Positions 51,019 to 60,216 of a DNA stretch of 64,000 nt are shown here, piece after piece; position 1 is the first letter of the stretch; the number at the start of each line of letters is the position of its first letter. The position numbers were made by a program, and so were the translations under genes. Source of the stretch: Cytobacillus purgationiresistens (GTDB taxonomy: Bacteria > Bacillota > Bacilli > Bacillales > Cytobacillaceae); the NCBI RefSeq assembly GCF_030813235.1, contig NZ_JAUSUB010000009.1, positions 62,001 through 126,000 on the forward strand. The letters are read 5' to 3'. The notes beneath the pieces are model-generated. The model saw nothing but the letters and a program-made list of their open reading frames with translations. It was not told where the DNA came from and did no database searches.

Positions 51019-51076
51019 ATGATGGGCCGGAGCATGGACAGAATTCATATATCCATGCTCCAGCCCATTTTTATTT
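51019..51076. terminator. Bidirectional terminator
   Basis: ATGGGCcGGAGCATGGA pairs with TCCATGCTCCaGCCCAT around a 13-base loop; T5 follows on the plus strand. It overlaps the end of the convergent XRE pseudogene. Confidence 0.75.
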
Positions 51077-51476
51077 ATTTCCTGGAACGAACAAGATGAT
51101 CAACGTCGATAAAAGGAAATAAAGGTTTAATTTCAGAAAATCTATGTGTCTCTAGTGCTTCTTCCGCAAGCTCTTGGAGAAAATCATCATCAAGAAAAGG
51201 GGCAATGATCCGGAGCGAAGAGAATCCTTTGCTTTCATAGCTTTGTCTGCTGATATCTTCCATGCAATCGTCACTTATAAATGGGAAGAGCGAGGATATT
51301 TCACACAAACCATTTTTCATACATTCCTTCTTTGTAATATCAGGCATTGTTTCCCCGCGTTCTCAGTTGCTGATCGCTTGGTAGGTAACGCCTAACTGAT
51401 CGGCAACTCCCATTTGTGTGAACTGCTTTTCCTTCCTCAGTTTCGCAATTTTCTTGCCAGTTTTCTTCATATCCAT
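51075..51476 (-). pseudogene. XRE-family regulator interrupted by a TGA codon
   Basis: The frame runs MDMKKTGKKIAKLRKEKQFT, then QMGVADQLGVTYQAISN, TGA, ERGETMPDI and on through FPFISDD/APFLDDD/FPFIDVD repeats of about 28 residues. The motif here is normally S-N-W-E-R-G, so TGA stands for the conserved Trp codon TGG: a one-base nonsense change (51363-51365). Everything else is in frame. The start ATG has GGGGGTGA eight bases upstream. Only the two halves could be made. Its C-terminal repeats are typical of a Firmicutes XRE subgroup near membrane-stress genes. Confidence 0.85.
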
Positions 51477-51635
51477 TATTTTCATCACCCCCTCATTTGA
51501 ATAACTTAAGTCTAGAAAATAATCTATTAAAAGTATATCAAGTTCTCGTTGAGTTGCCTGCTCCTGCATGTGCATCAGCAGGATTCGACTAGCTAAATGG
51601 ACGATTGAGTTGAAGCAACAGCGATGTCTAGTATA

Positions 51636-51672
51636 AAAAAAGAGTGCACCGCAGTTATCGGTGCATTCTTCA
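51636..51672 (-). terminator. Terminator of the TetR-DUF4097 operon
   Basis: On the minus strand GAATGCACCG pairs with CGGTGCACTC over TAACTG, followed by seven Ts. Confidence 0.8.
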
Positions 51673-51679
51673 ATCAGAC

Positions 51680-52504
51680 CTAATCAATCCTAATACTACC
51701 TGCTGACACAGATATATTTAATTCGTTTACCCCAGTTGTTCTATGAAAAATCTCCTGACCTGGCCCGTGTTTTTTTATTTTATCCTTAAGGAATTTATTG
51801 TTGTCAGAGATAATTTTGCCATTCTTAGTAGTAATATTTAGTCCTATTTCTTTCAAGTCTAATTCACTGGGCAATGTAATCTTTACTTTGCCATTGGACA
51901 GTTTAATATTGTTTTTTCCTTTAATATCAGCGAAATGCAAATGTTTTAGATTTCCAGTCTGATTCTTTATATTGACCTCTCCGTCGACTGCCCCTATATC
52001 GATTGAACCGTTCTTTGCATCAATATTTAATCTCTCACCTTTATAGGAATCCACATGAATATTGCCTACATTTGAACTTAAGGATAATCTGCTTATTTCA
52101 CTTGGAGCTTGAACATGTATGTTCCCATTCTGGGTTTTAATCTGAACTTGGTCTAATAAACCTGGAGGAACTTTTAGCACAAATTGTCCTCTTGTGTTTG
52201 ACCCTGGCACCATATACATCCATTTCTCCGGAATCCCTTCTACCTTAATAACCGCTTCCTCATTGTGATAAATAATATCTATATTAGGCGTTAGTAAAGA
52301 CCATTTTGGACCTGTGTATTCTGCATGTAAACTTGAACCACCCTCTACAAGAGCAATATTAGAAATGTCGGATTCAACAATAATCTTTTCTACGGTTTTC
52401 AAATCGCTCTTATGCTCAAATCTCTTTTTGCCATGATTAAAAACAACCAATGAGCCAATGATTATCAATGTAATCACTCCAATCATAAATGGTTTTCTTT
52501 TCAA
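51680..52504 (-). CDS. DUF4097 beta-helix membrane-anchored protein
   Basis: 274 residues. One N-terminal TM (FMIGVITLIIIGSLVVF), then a repetitive beta-rich body with pattern NGNIHV / VGNIHVDSYKGE / NGSIDIGAVDGEV / NGKVKITL typical of the DUF4097 adhesin-like beta helix. The body is outside the cell. TTG start with GAGGAG six bases before it. It lies 28 bases after the TetR gene in the same operon, so expression is probably repressed by that protein until a signal arrives. Confidence 0.82.
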   Translation of the reverse strand: MKRKPFMIGVITLIIIGSLVVFNHGKKRFEHKSDLKTVEKIIVESDISNIALVEGGSSLHAEYTGPKWSLLTPNIDIIYHNEEAVIKVEGIPEKWMYMVPGSNTRGQFVLKVPPGLLDQVQIKTQNGNIHVQAPSEISRLSLSSNVGNIHVDSYKGERLNIDAKNGSIDIGAVDGEVNIKNQTGNLKHLHFADIKGKNNIKLSNGKVKITLPSELDLKEIGLNITTKNGKIISDNNKFLKDKIKKHGPGQEIFHRTTGVNELNISVSAGSIRID

Positions 52505-52532
52505 ATGTTCTCCTCTTTTCTAAAGGACCTCC

Positions 52533-53120
52533 CTATTCAAACAGCTCATTTATGAGATGATCCAGCATGAATTCGAATACTTCGAAATGGTCAGGCCGCA
52601 TTACTTGTTTCACGTTAAGGATAGACAATAACGCATTTATAACAGAAAATGCTTGTTCTTCGCTTACTAATAATTTCAATCCAGCACTATGAATGTTTTC
52701 CCGGAAGAATTTTTCATTATCAAATTTCAACTTGAGCACACTTTCTTGTGGCAGCTTATTTAAAAAGGACAAAAAATCCGGACTAATGACAGAATATAAA
52801 AAGCTGTTTTTTGCATACTCTTGATAAAGCAGCTTGATTGCTTTTGCGAAACCTTGTTTTGTTGGTTCTTTAGATATCATCTCTTGCATGAAGTCCTTCA
52901 AATTATTCTGCAAAACTTCGAGTGTTTCAATAAACAATGATTCTTTTGAGGAATAGCACATATAAAATGTGCCAATTGAGATTCCAACCTTCCCGCATAA
53001 TTCACCCACATTGGTTTTTTTATATCCATGTACCGCCCAACTTTTCTCACATTCTGATCGCAGTTTTCCTTTGATTAGTTCCTTATCTATTTCAGAAAAA
53101 CCCTTAGGACCTTTTGCCAT
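52533..53120 (-). CDS. TetR/AcrR-family regulator
   Basis: 195 residues. HTH region: ECEKSWAVHGYKKTNVGELCGKVGISIGTFYMCYSSKESLF. The C-terminal helices belong to a group often paired with efflux or envelope genes. The second ATG (53120) is preferred by distance from AAAGGATGA. Inverted repeats just upstream probably bind this protein. First gene of the TetR-DUF4097 operon. Confidence 0.85.
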   Translation of the reverse strand: MAKGPKGFSEIDKELIKGKLRSECEKSWAVHGYKKTNVGELCGKVGISIGTFYMCYSSKESLFIETLEVLQNNLKDFMQEMISKEPTKQGFAKAIKLLYQEYAKNSFLYSVISPDFLSFLNKLPQESVLKLKFDNEKFFRENIHSAGLKLLVSEEQAFSVINALLSILNVKQVMRPDHFEVFEFMLDHLINELFE

Positions 53121-53142
53121 TGCCATTCATCCTTTCTTATTG

Positions 53143-53166
53143 CGAATAAAAATATAAATTTATTCG
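53143..53166. promoter_or_regulatory. Candidate TetR operator
   Basis: CGAATAAA and TTTATTCG are exact inverted arms 8 bases apart, 17 to 46 bases upstream of the TetR start. Confidence 0.6.
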
Positions 53167-53294
53167 TAATATAAATATACATTTGGCGAACTTTTCTGTC
53201 AATTAAAAATTGATTAAAAACTGGCTGACGGAGTCATTGAAAAGTTATGATAGGAATGAAACATGAATTCACAGAAGAAAAGGAGACACACAAT

Positions 53295-54173
53295 ATGAAG
53301 AAGGGCAAAGCTGCCTTCATAGTAACCATTTTGCTAGTGGCAGTGATTTACTATGTCTCAGTTAAAGAGAATACTATTCCAATAGATAAGACAAAAGAAA
53401 TTCAAGCAATTGTGGATGATACAAGCCATGGGAAGGTTCAAGTAGATTGGCGAAATGTCGCAGCGGTAGCACAAATCGAATATGGCATCCAATCTGTATC
53501 TAAACAGGAAATTGAAAGCATTGCTGCCCTATTTATAGAAGAAAGAGACAATGACTATATATTAAAAGATATAGACCAAGTAACAAAAGATAAGAATTAC
53601 AATCAAGAACAGAAGCAGCGTGTTGAAGCTTTCTTTAAGCAATTAGATGATGAAATGAATACTGCAGCGATAAACAATCAAAAAACAATGCAGCGGGATT
53701 TCATTAAAGAGATGGAAGAAGCCGCAATATCTAATTACAAGACACACAACATCCTCCCTTCTATCACCATTGCACAAGCCATACTGGAGTCCGATTGGGG
53801 AAGATCAACTTTATCATCACAATATAACAATTATTTTGGCATTAAGAGCCATAATTGGCACGGAGATTCAGCGAATTTAACTACGAAAGAGTTTCACAAT
53901 CAGACGATTAAAGATGATTTCAGAGTGTACAACAATCTGAATGAATCTGTTGCAGATCATGGTGAATTTCTATCTACTCACTCTCGTTACGAAAAGAATG
54001 GATTGTTCTCAGCCAATACCTACATGGAGCAGTCGATGGCCTTACAAGCAGCTGGCTACAGTACGATAGAGAATGAACATGGCGAAAAAATATATAGCAA
54101 GCAATTAGTAGAAATCATTCAACAACATCAACTACAGCTAATCGATAGTCAAGCACAGCTTAAACATGGCTGA
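53295..54173 (+). CDS. Membrane-anchored glucosaminidase (GH73-like)
   Basis: 292 residues from an ATG with AAAAGGAGA upstream. One N-terminal TM (AAFIVTILLVAVIYYVSV) anchors it outside. After a helical stalk, the catalytic domain runs from about 135: PSITIAQAILESDWGRSTLS (catalytic Glu), YNNYFGIKSHNW, and MALQAAGYSTIENEHGEKIY. It cleaves peptidoglycan glycan strands. It has no LysM, unlike the intracellular-looking one at 2562. Convergent with the anti-sigma gene. Confidence 0.85.
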   Translation: MKKGKAAFIVTILLVAVIYYVSVKENTIPIDKTKEIQAIVDDTSHGKVQVDWRNVAAVAQIEYGIQSVSKQEIESIAALFIEERDNDYILKDIDQVTKDKNYNQEQKQRVEAFFKQLDDEMNTAAINNQKTMQRDFIKEMEEAAISNYKTHNILPSITIAQAILESDWGRSTLSSQYNNYFGIKSHNWHGDSANLTTKEFHNQTIKDDFRVYNNLNESVADHGEFLSTHSRYEKNGLFSANTYMEQSMALQAAGYSTIENEHGEKIYSKQLVEIIQQHQLQLIDSQAQLKHG

Positions 54174-54217
54174 TATATATTTAGCTCCTGTAAACCCTAT
54201 CTTGCATGTTAAAGAAA

Positions 54218-54270
54218 AAGGTCAATATTCATCGGCATCATTTCCTGCCGATTGGAATTGACCTTTTCTC
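54218..54270. terminator. Bidirectional terminator
   Basis: AAAAGGTCAAT with inner CGGCA / TGCCG and outer ATTGACCTTTT arms; A- and T-rich flanks on both sides. Confidence 0.75.
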
Positions 54271-54275
54271 ATTCA

Positions 54276-55676
54276 TTATTTTGATAGCTCAACAGTGAAT
54301 GGCGCTAATTCCCTCTGTTCAATAAAACTCGAAAAATCAAATTGCAATATCGTATTCTCCAAAGAGAAGTTATCTATTTGTTCCTCGCCATTTAGTTGAA
54401 ATACAGATTGAAACTGATAGGTTTTCTTATCAATTAATGTCACTTCGTTACTGGAAATGCTATGTTTTTCTGGAAGTATAGGATTGTCTAAATCAATTTC
54501 TCCAACAAAATCCTGATCAATTAGAGCGAATGAGTACTTTAAGTTATTGAGAAGCAGGTCTAAACGATGATTACTCATTTTCCCATTGAACTGATAATCA
54601 ATAATGACTTGATCATCCTTTTCAGTGATGTTATTCACTTCAATTCTTAAATCTGATCGCTCGCTTCCAAGCGTAAATGATGAAGCATCAAGCAATTGCT
54701 GTACTGGCGGTTCAGTTATACTCATAAATGGATAGAATGTAATTGTTTGAACATCCTCGCCTATTTTATCTATGGATTTGCGCAATGATTGAGTGTAGCC
54801 CTCTTCATTTTTTGACTGTGCAAGAGTTGTATTATTAGCGTAATTAAACAAAATATTTCCTTTCTCATCGACCGCTTTTTTAAAATCGATTTGATCGCCC
54901 TTGTAGTCGGAAACTGTTTGAAATGATAGTGTTGACGATGCTTTGGCTATCTTCATTTCATTTAAGCTGATTTGAACGCGCTCATCTGGATAGGATTCTG
55001 TATGATCAAGCGCGATGGTTTTGTTCTTCATTTGAGAGATGGGCGTGTTAAAAGTCCAACCTCCTTTTATGCCATTAATATGGTGAATGGTGATAGGTAG
55101 CAAAAAGTCTTCATCGATTGTGGTATATGGATAGACTAATTTCCATTGAAAGTCATATCCCCCAGCTTTGCTGTTTACATCAGTAGACATACTGCTTAAC
55201 CATGGATCATCATCGCCTTTATTCTCTTCAAAATTCACATCAAAGCTTAACTCACCTTCTTCATTTTTACCTTTATTCAACTCGCCGCTTACGTGCCCTA
55301 GGATGGAGACCACATTGCCGTCAAAGTAGGCCTGATTCAACTGAACTGTTACACCCTCTTTGGTTACGGTTTGATTCAATTCGGTTACTGAATCTTGTTG
55401 TGCTAGTTGCATGCCCATTTGATCGCCAAATTGCTCGAATATGCCTCCGATGATTGGCGCTCCCGCTAATACTCGATTCATGGTTGGATTAAATAGACCA
55501 GAAATAAGGGTGATGGAGATGAGTGCCGCTGAAACGCTGCTGCTAATTATTATTTTTTTCTTTATAAAGGGTTTTATGTTTCGATCTCGTTTGATTCCCC
55601 GGTCAATCGCATTGAACACATCATCTCTCGGAACGTCTATTTGCTCAATTAAGTTTTTCATTTGCTTCTTATCCAT
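54276..55676 (-). CDS. DUF4179-type anti-sigma factor
   Basis: 466 residues. A cytosolic N-terminal part of about 40 residues, one TM (KKKIIISSSVSAALISITLISGLF), and a large extracellular part with NQTVTKEGVTVQLNQAYFDG (DUF4179) and a C-terminal DUF5643-like beta domain. It is translationally coupled to the ECF sigma gene (8-base overlap), as anti-sigma factors of this type are. The external part presumably senses an envelope signal. ATG has AAGGGGGGAG upstream. Confidence 0.85.
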   Translation of the reverse strand: MDKKQMKNLIEQIDVPRDDVFNAIDRGIKRDRNIKPFIKKKIIISSSVSAALISITLISGLFNPTMNRVLAGAPIIGGIFEQFGDQMGMQLAQQDSVTELNQTVTKEGVTVQLNQAYFDGNVVSILGHVSGELNKGKNEEGELSFDVNFEENKGDDDPWLSSMSTDVNSKAGGYDFQWKLVYPYTTIDEDFLLPITIHHINGIKGGWTFNTPISQMKNKTIALDHTESYPDERVQISLNEMKIAKASSTLSFQTVSDYKGDQIDFKKAVDEKGNILFNYANNTTLAQSKNEEGYTQSLRKSIDKIGEDVQTITFYPFMSITEPPVQQLLDASSFTLGSERSDLRIEVNNITEKDDQVIIDYQFNGKMSNHRLDLLLNNLKYSFALIDQDFVGEIDLDNPILPEKHSISSNEVTLIDKKTYQFQSVFQLNGEEQIDNFSLENTILQFDFSSFIEQRELAPFTVELSK

Positions 55677-56202
55677 GGAGACTCCCCCTTTCCAAGCTTA
55701 TTTTGAGTGCTTCTTTTCCTCTGCTGAGGTAGGTTTTTACAGTTCCTTCAGGTATCTCCATTAATTCACTAATGGTTTTAATTGAATAATCGTTGTAATA
55801 AAAAAGTATAAGTGCCGTACGATAACTGTCCTTCAAACTCCCTAAAGCATCCATCAGCAGCAGTGCATCATCATTAATAGAGCCATTGCTGCTTTTTAAA
55901 CTAAGTAAGACCTCTTCTGTTAAAGGAACAATGACTTTCCTTTTTGCTAGCAATTGTCCTGAACAGCGAATGACGATTTTAGTGAGCCATGTCATGAAAT
56001 ACTCGGGGCTTTTGATTGTATGAACGGATATCAAGGCTTGATAAGCAGCCTCTTGCACAACATCTAAGGCATCTTCTTGATTCTGCACATATAGAAAGGC
56101 GGTGCGGTAAATTTGCTGATAATGCTTTTTAAGCAATTGTTCAAATGCTTTTTTATCCCCTTTAATGGCTCTTTTAATGAGCCTGCGATTGCGATCTTCC
56201 AT
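55669..56202 (-). CDS. ECF-family RNA polymerase sigma factor
   Basis: 177 residues. Region 2: AFEQLLKKHYQQIYRTAFLYVQNQEDALDVVQEA, region 4: LGSLKDSYRTALILFYYNDYSIKTISELMEIPEGTVKTYLSRG. SigV/SigM-like size. Kept inactive by the membrane protein encoded just after it. ATG follows GAAAGGAG. A possible self-regulated promoter with TGAAAC lies upstream. Confidence 0.9.
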   Translation of the reverse strand: MEDRNRRLIKRAIKGDKKAFEQLLKKHYQQIYRTAFLYVQNQEDALDVVQEAAYQALISVHTIKSPEYFMTWLTKIVIRCSGQLLAKRKVIVPLTEEVLLSLKSSNGSINDDALLLMDALGSLKDSYRTALILFYYNDYSIKTISELMEIPEGTVKTYLSRGKEALKISLERGSLHG

Positions 56203-56226
56203 CTCACAACTCCTTTCAAGTAATTA

Positions 56227-56254
56227 GTGGAGAAAAACACTGAAAAAAGTTTCA
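56227..56254 (-). promoter_or_regulatory. Possible ECF-type autoregulated promoter
   Basis: Minus strand TGAAAC (-35), 16 bases, CTCCAC. The -35 element and following T-run match ECF promoters of bacilli; the -10 is off the usual CGTC. Confidence 0.4.
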
Positions 56255-56283
56255 AATAAATTCATTAAAATGATATTTTCAGA

Positions 56284-56331
56284 CCATACAATGTAAAATC
56301 ATCCATTAATTTTTTAATATTAATTGTATGG
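56284..56331. repeat. 9-bp inverted repeat with a 30-base loop
   Basis: CCATACAAT and ATTGTATGG in the gap between the ECF sigma gene and the VanZ-like gene. Purpose unknown. Confidence 0.4.
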
Positions 56332-56456
56332 TTCCCCTCTTTTACGTTCGTCTATTAGAGAAGAAGCATGAGGGTGGTCTGTCCTTTTTGATTAAATCTT
56401 TTTAAACATATCAGAAAAGTATTTTACTAGACGAGTATTTTCGGGGGAGTTTGCTG

Positions 56457-56966
56457 ATGAGTAAAGGAATATTTAAGTTTTTATTTTGGTCGATGATTGT
56501 TTTTTATATTTTTTTAATAGTAGAATTGCTGTTTTTATCAAGAGGCGGGTATAGGAATGTCAATCTTGTACCTTTTGAAACCATTACCAGTTATATAAAT
56601 GTAGATAATGGCATACGCAGAAAGTTAGTGGATGTGAATGTGTGGGGCAATATCCTGATGTTTGTTCCAGCAGGAATGTATCTTATGATTTTTAATAAAG
56701 GGGAATTTTTAAAAACCCTTCTCATAATATGCGGACTTTCTATTGCTGCTGAAACCATTCAATATATTTTTGCTATTGGAGCAACAGATATAGATGATGT
56801 GATTTTGAATACATTTGGCGGTTTTATCGGGATACTGATTTACTTGGTATTGGCGAAAATCTTCAAAAGTGAACATCGTATAAAGAAATTTATTGCGGCT
56901 ATTTCTGGTTTAGTAGGCATACCCGTTTTAATTATTGCTATTATCGTTACGATTGTTAATTGGTAG
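56457..56966 (+). CDS. VanZ-like family membrane protein
   Basis: 169 residues with four TM segments. FLSRGGYRNVNLVPFETITSYI and VWGNILMFVPAGMYLMI are the conserved VanZ blocks, followed by AAETIQYIFAIGATDIDDVILNTFGGFIG. VanZ proteins give low-level teicoplanin resistance in enterococci; in bacilli the role is unknown. ATG at 56457 has GGGGGAG seven bases before it. Terminator follows at 56971. Confidence 0.85.
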   Translation: MSKGIFKFLFWSMIVFYIFLIVELLFLSRGGYRNVNLVPFETITSYINVDNGIRRKLVDVNVWGNILMFVPAGMYLMIFNKGEFLKTLLIICGLSIAAETIQYIFAIGATDIDDVILNTFGGFIGILIYLVLAKIFKSEHRIKKFIAAISGLVGIPVLIIAIIVTIVNW

Positions 56967-56970
56967 CTGT

Positions 56971-56998
56971 AACCCCTCACATCTTGAGGGGTTTTTGT
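56971..56998 (+). terminator. Terminator of the VanZ-like gene
   Basis: AACCCCTC / GAGGGGTT, 8-bp stem, 7-base loop, then TTTG TTT. Confidence 0.85.
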
Positions 56999-57100
56999 TT
57001 ACCACTTCAGAGGATAAGTTCTGGCAGTTAGTCATTTTATTTAAGATAAAACGTTGGCCTGCTTTAGATATTTTTTAAAAAGCTCAGCTTTAATATTCCC

Positions 57101-57898
57101 TTATTTGATGCGTCTGCCCTTTCCATGAGGAATAACCATTGGCGTGCCAAAAATTGGATCGCCTACTATATCGCAATCCAAATCAAATACCTTCTTTACC
57201 AAGTCTGGCGTAATCACTTCTTCAGGCTTTCCTTTCCCATATACCTGCTGATTTTTAATGGCAATAATGGAATGTGCATATCTGCTAGCTAAGTTGATAT
57301 CATGCAACACCATGAGTATCGTTCTTTTTTCGGTTTGGTTTAACTTGTATAACAGATCCAGTATTTCAATCTGATGGGTAAGATCCAAATAAGTAGTTGG
57401 CTCATCCAGTAAAATAATGCTCGTATCCTGCGCTAACGTCATGGCAATCCATGCCCGCTGTCTTTGTCCGCCAGAGAGCGAGTCGACCGTACGATCCTTT
57501 AATGATTCCAGTCCAGTGACTCGAATCGCTTCCAGCACTTCTTCTTCGTCTTTCGTTGTCCACTGTTTCAGCCAATTTTGATAAGGAAATCGGCCTTGCT
57601 TCACTAATTGCATTACCGTCAACCCTTCTGGTACAGAATGGGATTGGGGAAGAATGGCCATTTTCTTGGCTACATCTTTAGTCGATTGTTTGGCAATTTC
57701 CTTGCCTTCCAATAATACAGCACCCGACATCGGTTTTAGCAATCGTGCAATCGAACGAAGGAGAGTTGACTTCCCACACCCATTTCCTCCAATGAATACT
57801 GTAATTTCGCCCTCTGTGATCTCCACATCCAACTCTTTCAGAATAATGGAGTCCCCGTAGGAAAGAGTAAGCTGTTTTGTTTCAATTGCATTGACCAT
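57101..57898 (-). CDS. Iron-siderophore ABC transporter ATPase (FecE-type)
   Basis: 265 residues. GGNGCGKST Walker A, LSGGQRQRAWIAMTLAQ signature, ILLDEPTTYLDL Walker B and a late H-switch in VLHDINLASRYAHS. The TYLDLTHQ pattern is typical of Fe-siderophore ATPases. ATG follows AGAGGAGGA. Last gene of the permease-permease-ATPase unit, Fur-regulated as a group. Confidence 0.92.
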   Translation of the reverse strand: MVNAIETKQLTLSYGDSIILKELDVEITEGEITVFIGGNGCGKSTLLRSIARLLKPMSGAVLLEGKEIAKQSTKDVAKKMAILPQSHSVPEGLTVMQLVKQGRFPYQNWLKQWTTKDEEEVLEAIRVTGLESLKDRTVDSLSGGQRQRAWIAMTLAQDTSIILLDEPTTYLDLTHQIEILDLLYKLNQTEKRTILMVLHDINLASRYAHSIIAIKNQQVYGKGKPEEVITPDLVKKVFDLDCDIVGDPIFGTPMVIPHGKGRRIK

Positions 57899-57925
57899 GA
57901 TTATCCTCCTCTCCTTGCAATGACC

Positions 57926-58981
57926 TTAGGATGTTTTCGTTTTTAATAAAAGATAAATAAAATACGGAGCGCCGATACAGGCCGTGAAAACGCCTGCCGG
58001 AATTTCTAGCGGCGAAAATAGCGTACGGCCGATCAAGTCAGAGACTAATACTAAAATAGCGCCGATTAATGCAGAGATTGGCAATAATGCGCCAAAATTC
58101 GAGCCGACTAATCTCCTAGCCATATGCGGAGCCATTAAGCCAACAAACCCTATACCTCCAGCAAAAGCAACAGCACAACCAACTAATGCGGTGCTAATCG
58201 CCAGCATTACCATTCTTTGCTTCTGAACATTACTTCCTAACCCGACAGCAACCTCTTCTCCCAGCTCCTGTACATTAATATTTCTTGAATAAATAAATGC
58301 AAAAAAGATGAAAGCTAAGCTCCAAGGCGCCAATATGAGTACATTTTGCCAAGATGCAGCTGAAACAGATCCAGTGATCCAAAGATTGACCTGACTTGCT
58401 CTGTATATCGGTCCAACAAGAATCATAAATGTCGTTAAAGCTTTCATTAAAGCGGTTATTCCTATTCCAATCAGAACCAGCCGAATGGTTGATACGCCTT
58501 TTTTCCATGATAAGACATAGACCATAATAGCAGCCACTGCCGCACCTGTAAACGCCGCTACTGGCATCCAATTGATACTGACGGTTAATGAGTAGTTCTC
58601 GTCACTGAAGATCGTTAAGAAAGTTACTACAGCTACTGAGGCTCCCCCAGTCAGGCCGATAATATCAGGCGAGGCCAGCGGGTTGCGGATCATGCCTTGA
58701 AGAATAGCACCTGCGACAGCTAAGCTCATACCTACAAAAAGAGCAGTTAAGATTCTTGGAAGACGCAAATCAGTGATTACTAGGGTATCTAGGTCAGACC
58801 CTTGTCCCAAAAAAACTTGCAGTACTTGAATGGGAGCTATGTACATCTCTCCTATTCCAGTGCTTGCCACAATGATGCTTAAAGTAAGCACTGCCATTAT
58901 TGCGAAGATCATGCCAGCTCTTGGATATAATAAAAATGAAACTTTTTCATTGTATAAGCGAAGGCTTTTATATTTTTTCAT
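57926..58981 (-). CDS. Iron-siderophore ABC permease (FecD-type)
   Basis: 351 residues; about nine or ten TM segments. LRLPRILTALFVGMSLAVAGAILQGMIRNPLASPDIIGLTGGASVAVV and FVGLMAPHMARRLVGS are hallmark FecCD blocks. ATG at 58981 chosen, after AAAGGGG; the upstream codons lie in the preceding permease gene. The two genes overlap by 14 bases. Confidence 0.9.
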   Translation of the reverse strand: MKKYKSLRLYNEKVSFLLYPRAGMIFAIMAVLTLSIIVASTGIGEMYIAPIQVLQVFLGQGSDLDTLVITDLRLPRILTALFVGMSLAVAGAILQGMIRNPLASPDIIGLTGGASVAVVTFLTIFSDENYSLTVSINWMPVAAFTGAAVAAIMVYVLSWKKGVSTIRLVLIGIGITALMKALTTFMILVGPIYRASQVNLWITGSVSAASWQNVLILAPWSLAFIFFAFIYSRNINVQELGEEVAVGLGSNVQKQRMVMLAISTALVGCAVAFAGGIGFVGLMAPHMARRLVGSNFGALLPISALIGAILVLVSDLIGRTLFSPLEIPAGVFTACIGAPYFIYLLLKTKTS

Positions 58982-59981
58982 TGCCGCCAAACCCCTTTCT
59001 TGCAATATAAATAAACAGAGGGGTTCCAATTATAGCTGTCATGACTCCTACAGGTATTTCTCTCGGCATTAATATGTATCGGGATAGAATATCTGCTGCT
59101 ATTAATACAATAGATCCTAATAAACCGGAAAAAGGAATCAGCCACCTGTGATCATTGCCTATGCAATAACGGGCAATATGCGGAATCACCATACCGATGA
59201 AGCCAATCGGCCCAGCAATGGCTACAGCTCCTCCAGCCAGTAGTATAACGGTTAAACCCATTATCAATTTCAACCTGCCTGTCTTTAGACCAAGACCTTT
59301 AGCAACGTCCTCTCCTGTCGCTAATACATTCATTTTGCTAGAAAACATCATTGATAGAACGATGCCTATGATGATATAAGGAAGAACCGAGGTTAATATC
59401 TCCATTTTCCTGCCGGCAACTGAACCGGCTAACCAAAAGAGCACTTGTTCAAATGCCGCTTCATTAGTCACTAGTATTCCTTGAGTCAGAGAAGAGAATA
59501 ATGCTGCCATGGCCGCACCTGCAAGCGTGATCTTCATCGGTGTCAGTCCATCTCTTCCGTTCATGCTAATTACATATACGCATAGGGCAGAAATAGCCGC
59601 ACCTGCAATAGAAACAACGGTAAAATGCTGCAAATCACTCATGCCAAAGAAGGTCACGAACAGGACAATTGCAAATCCGGCTCCTGCATTAATTCCTAAT
59701 ATATCTGGTGAAGCTAACGGATTCTTAGTAAGGGTTTGCATAATGACACCAGCGATCGCTAGGCTAGCCCCCACTGTTGCGGCGATTAATGCACGAGGCA
59801 GCCTGACTGTCTGGAGAACAATATGCTCGTTAGAACCATTAAAGTGAATAAACGAATCCATTGCCATCGACCAGGTCGTATTGGTATATCCATAAACGAT
59901 ACTCATGCAAATGGCAGCTACTGTTAACAGGATGCCTGCGATCATTCCCAGCCATTTTTGTTTCGTGGTTTTTAATAACAT
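58968..59981 (-). CDS. Iron-siderophore ABC permease (FecC-type)
   Basis: 337 residues. QTVRLPRALIAATVGASLAIAGVIMQTLTKNPLASPDILGINAGAGF and GPIGFIGMVIPHIARYCIG are the FecCD motifs. Pairs with the other permease to form the channel. ATG at 59981 has AAAAAGGAA upstream. Divergent from the binding-protein gene; two Fur-like boxes lie between. Confidence 0.9.
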   Translation of the reverse strand: MLLKTTKQKWLGMIAGILLTVAAICMSIVYGYTNTTWSMAMDSFIHFNGSNEHIVLQTVRLPRALIAATVGASLAIAGVIMQTLTKNPLASPDILGINAGAGFAIVLFVTFFGMSDLQHFTVVSIAGAAISALCVYVISMNGRDGLTPMKITLAGAAMAALFSSLTQGILVTNEAAFEQVLFWLAGSVAGRKMEILTSVLPYIIIGIVLSMMFSSKMNVLATGEDVAKGLGLKTGRLKLIMGLTVILLAGGAVAIAGPIGFIGMVIPHIARYCIGNDHRWLIPFSGLLGSIVLIAADILSRYILMPREIPVGVMTAIIGTPLFIYIARKGFGGNEKI

Positions 59982-60077
59982 ATGAAATTTCCTTTTTATT
60001 ATAAATTTGGTCACTAGAATCGAATCCATCATCTATTAAATTCTTAAAATTAGTAAAATTGGTTTACTCTTATTAAA

Positions 60078-60121
60078 TGATAATTATTGCCCAAAGTCAA
60101 TGATTCTGAAAATCATTATCA
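60078..60121. promoter_or_regulatory. Two Fur boxes in the divergent iron locus
   Basis: TGAAAATCATTATCA (60107-60121) fits the 7-1-7 Fur motif with one change, and TGATAATTATTGCCC (60078-60092) fits it less well. They lie between the permease operon and the binding-protein gene. Confidence 0.75.
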
Positions 60122-60127
60122 ATTAGA

Positions 60128-60157
60128 TTGACAAACGATTACATACAGATATATTAT
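60128..60157 (+). promoter_or_regulatory. Promoter of the binding-protein gene
   Basis: TTGACA, 18 bases, TATTAT, starting just past the Fur box, so Fur could block it. Confidence 0.6.
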
Positions 60158-60216
60158 TATACCGATCGTATAAACAATCAGAATACTTTCAATACATACT
60201 TTGGAGGGCTTTTAAT

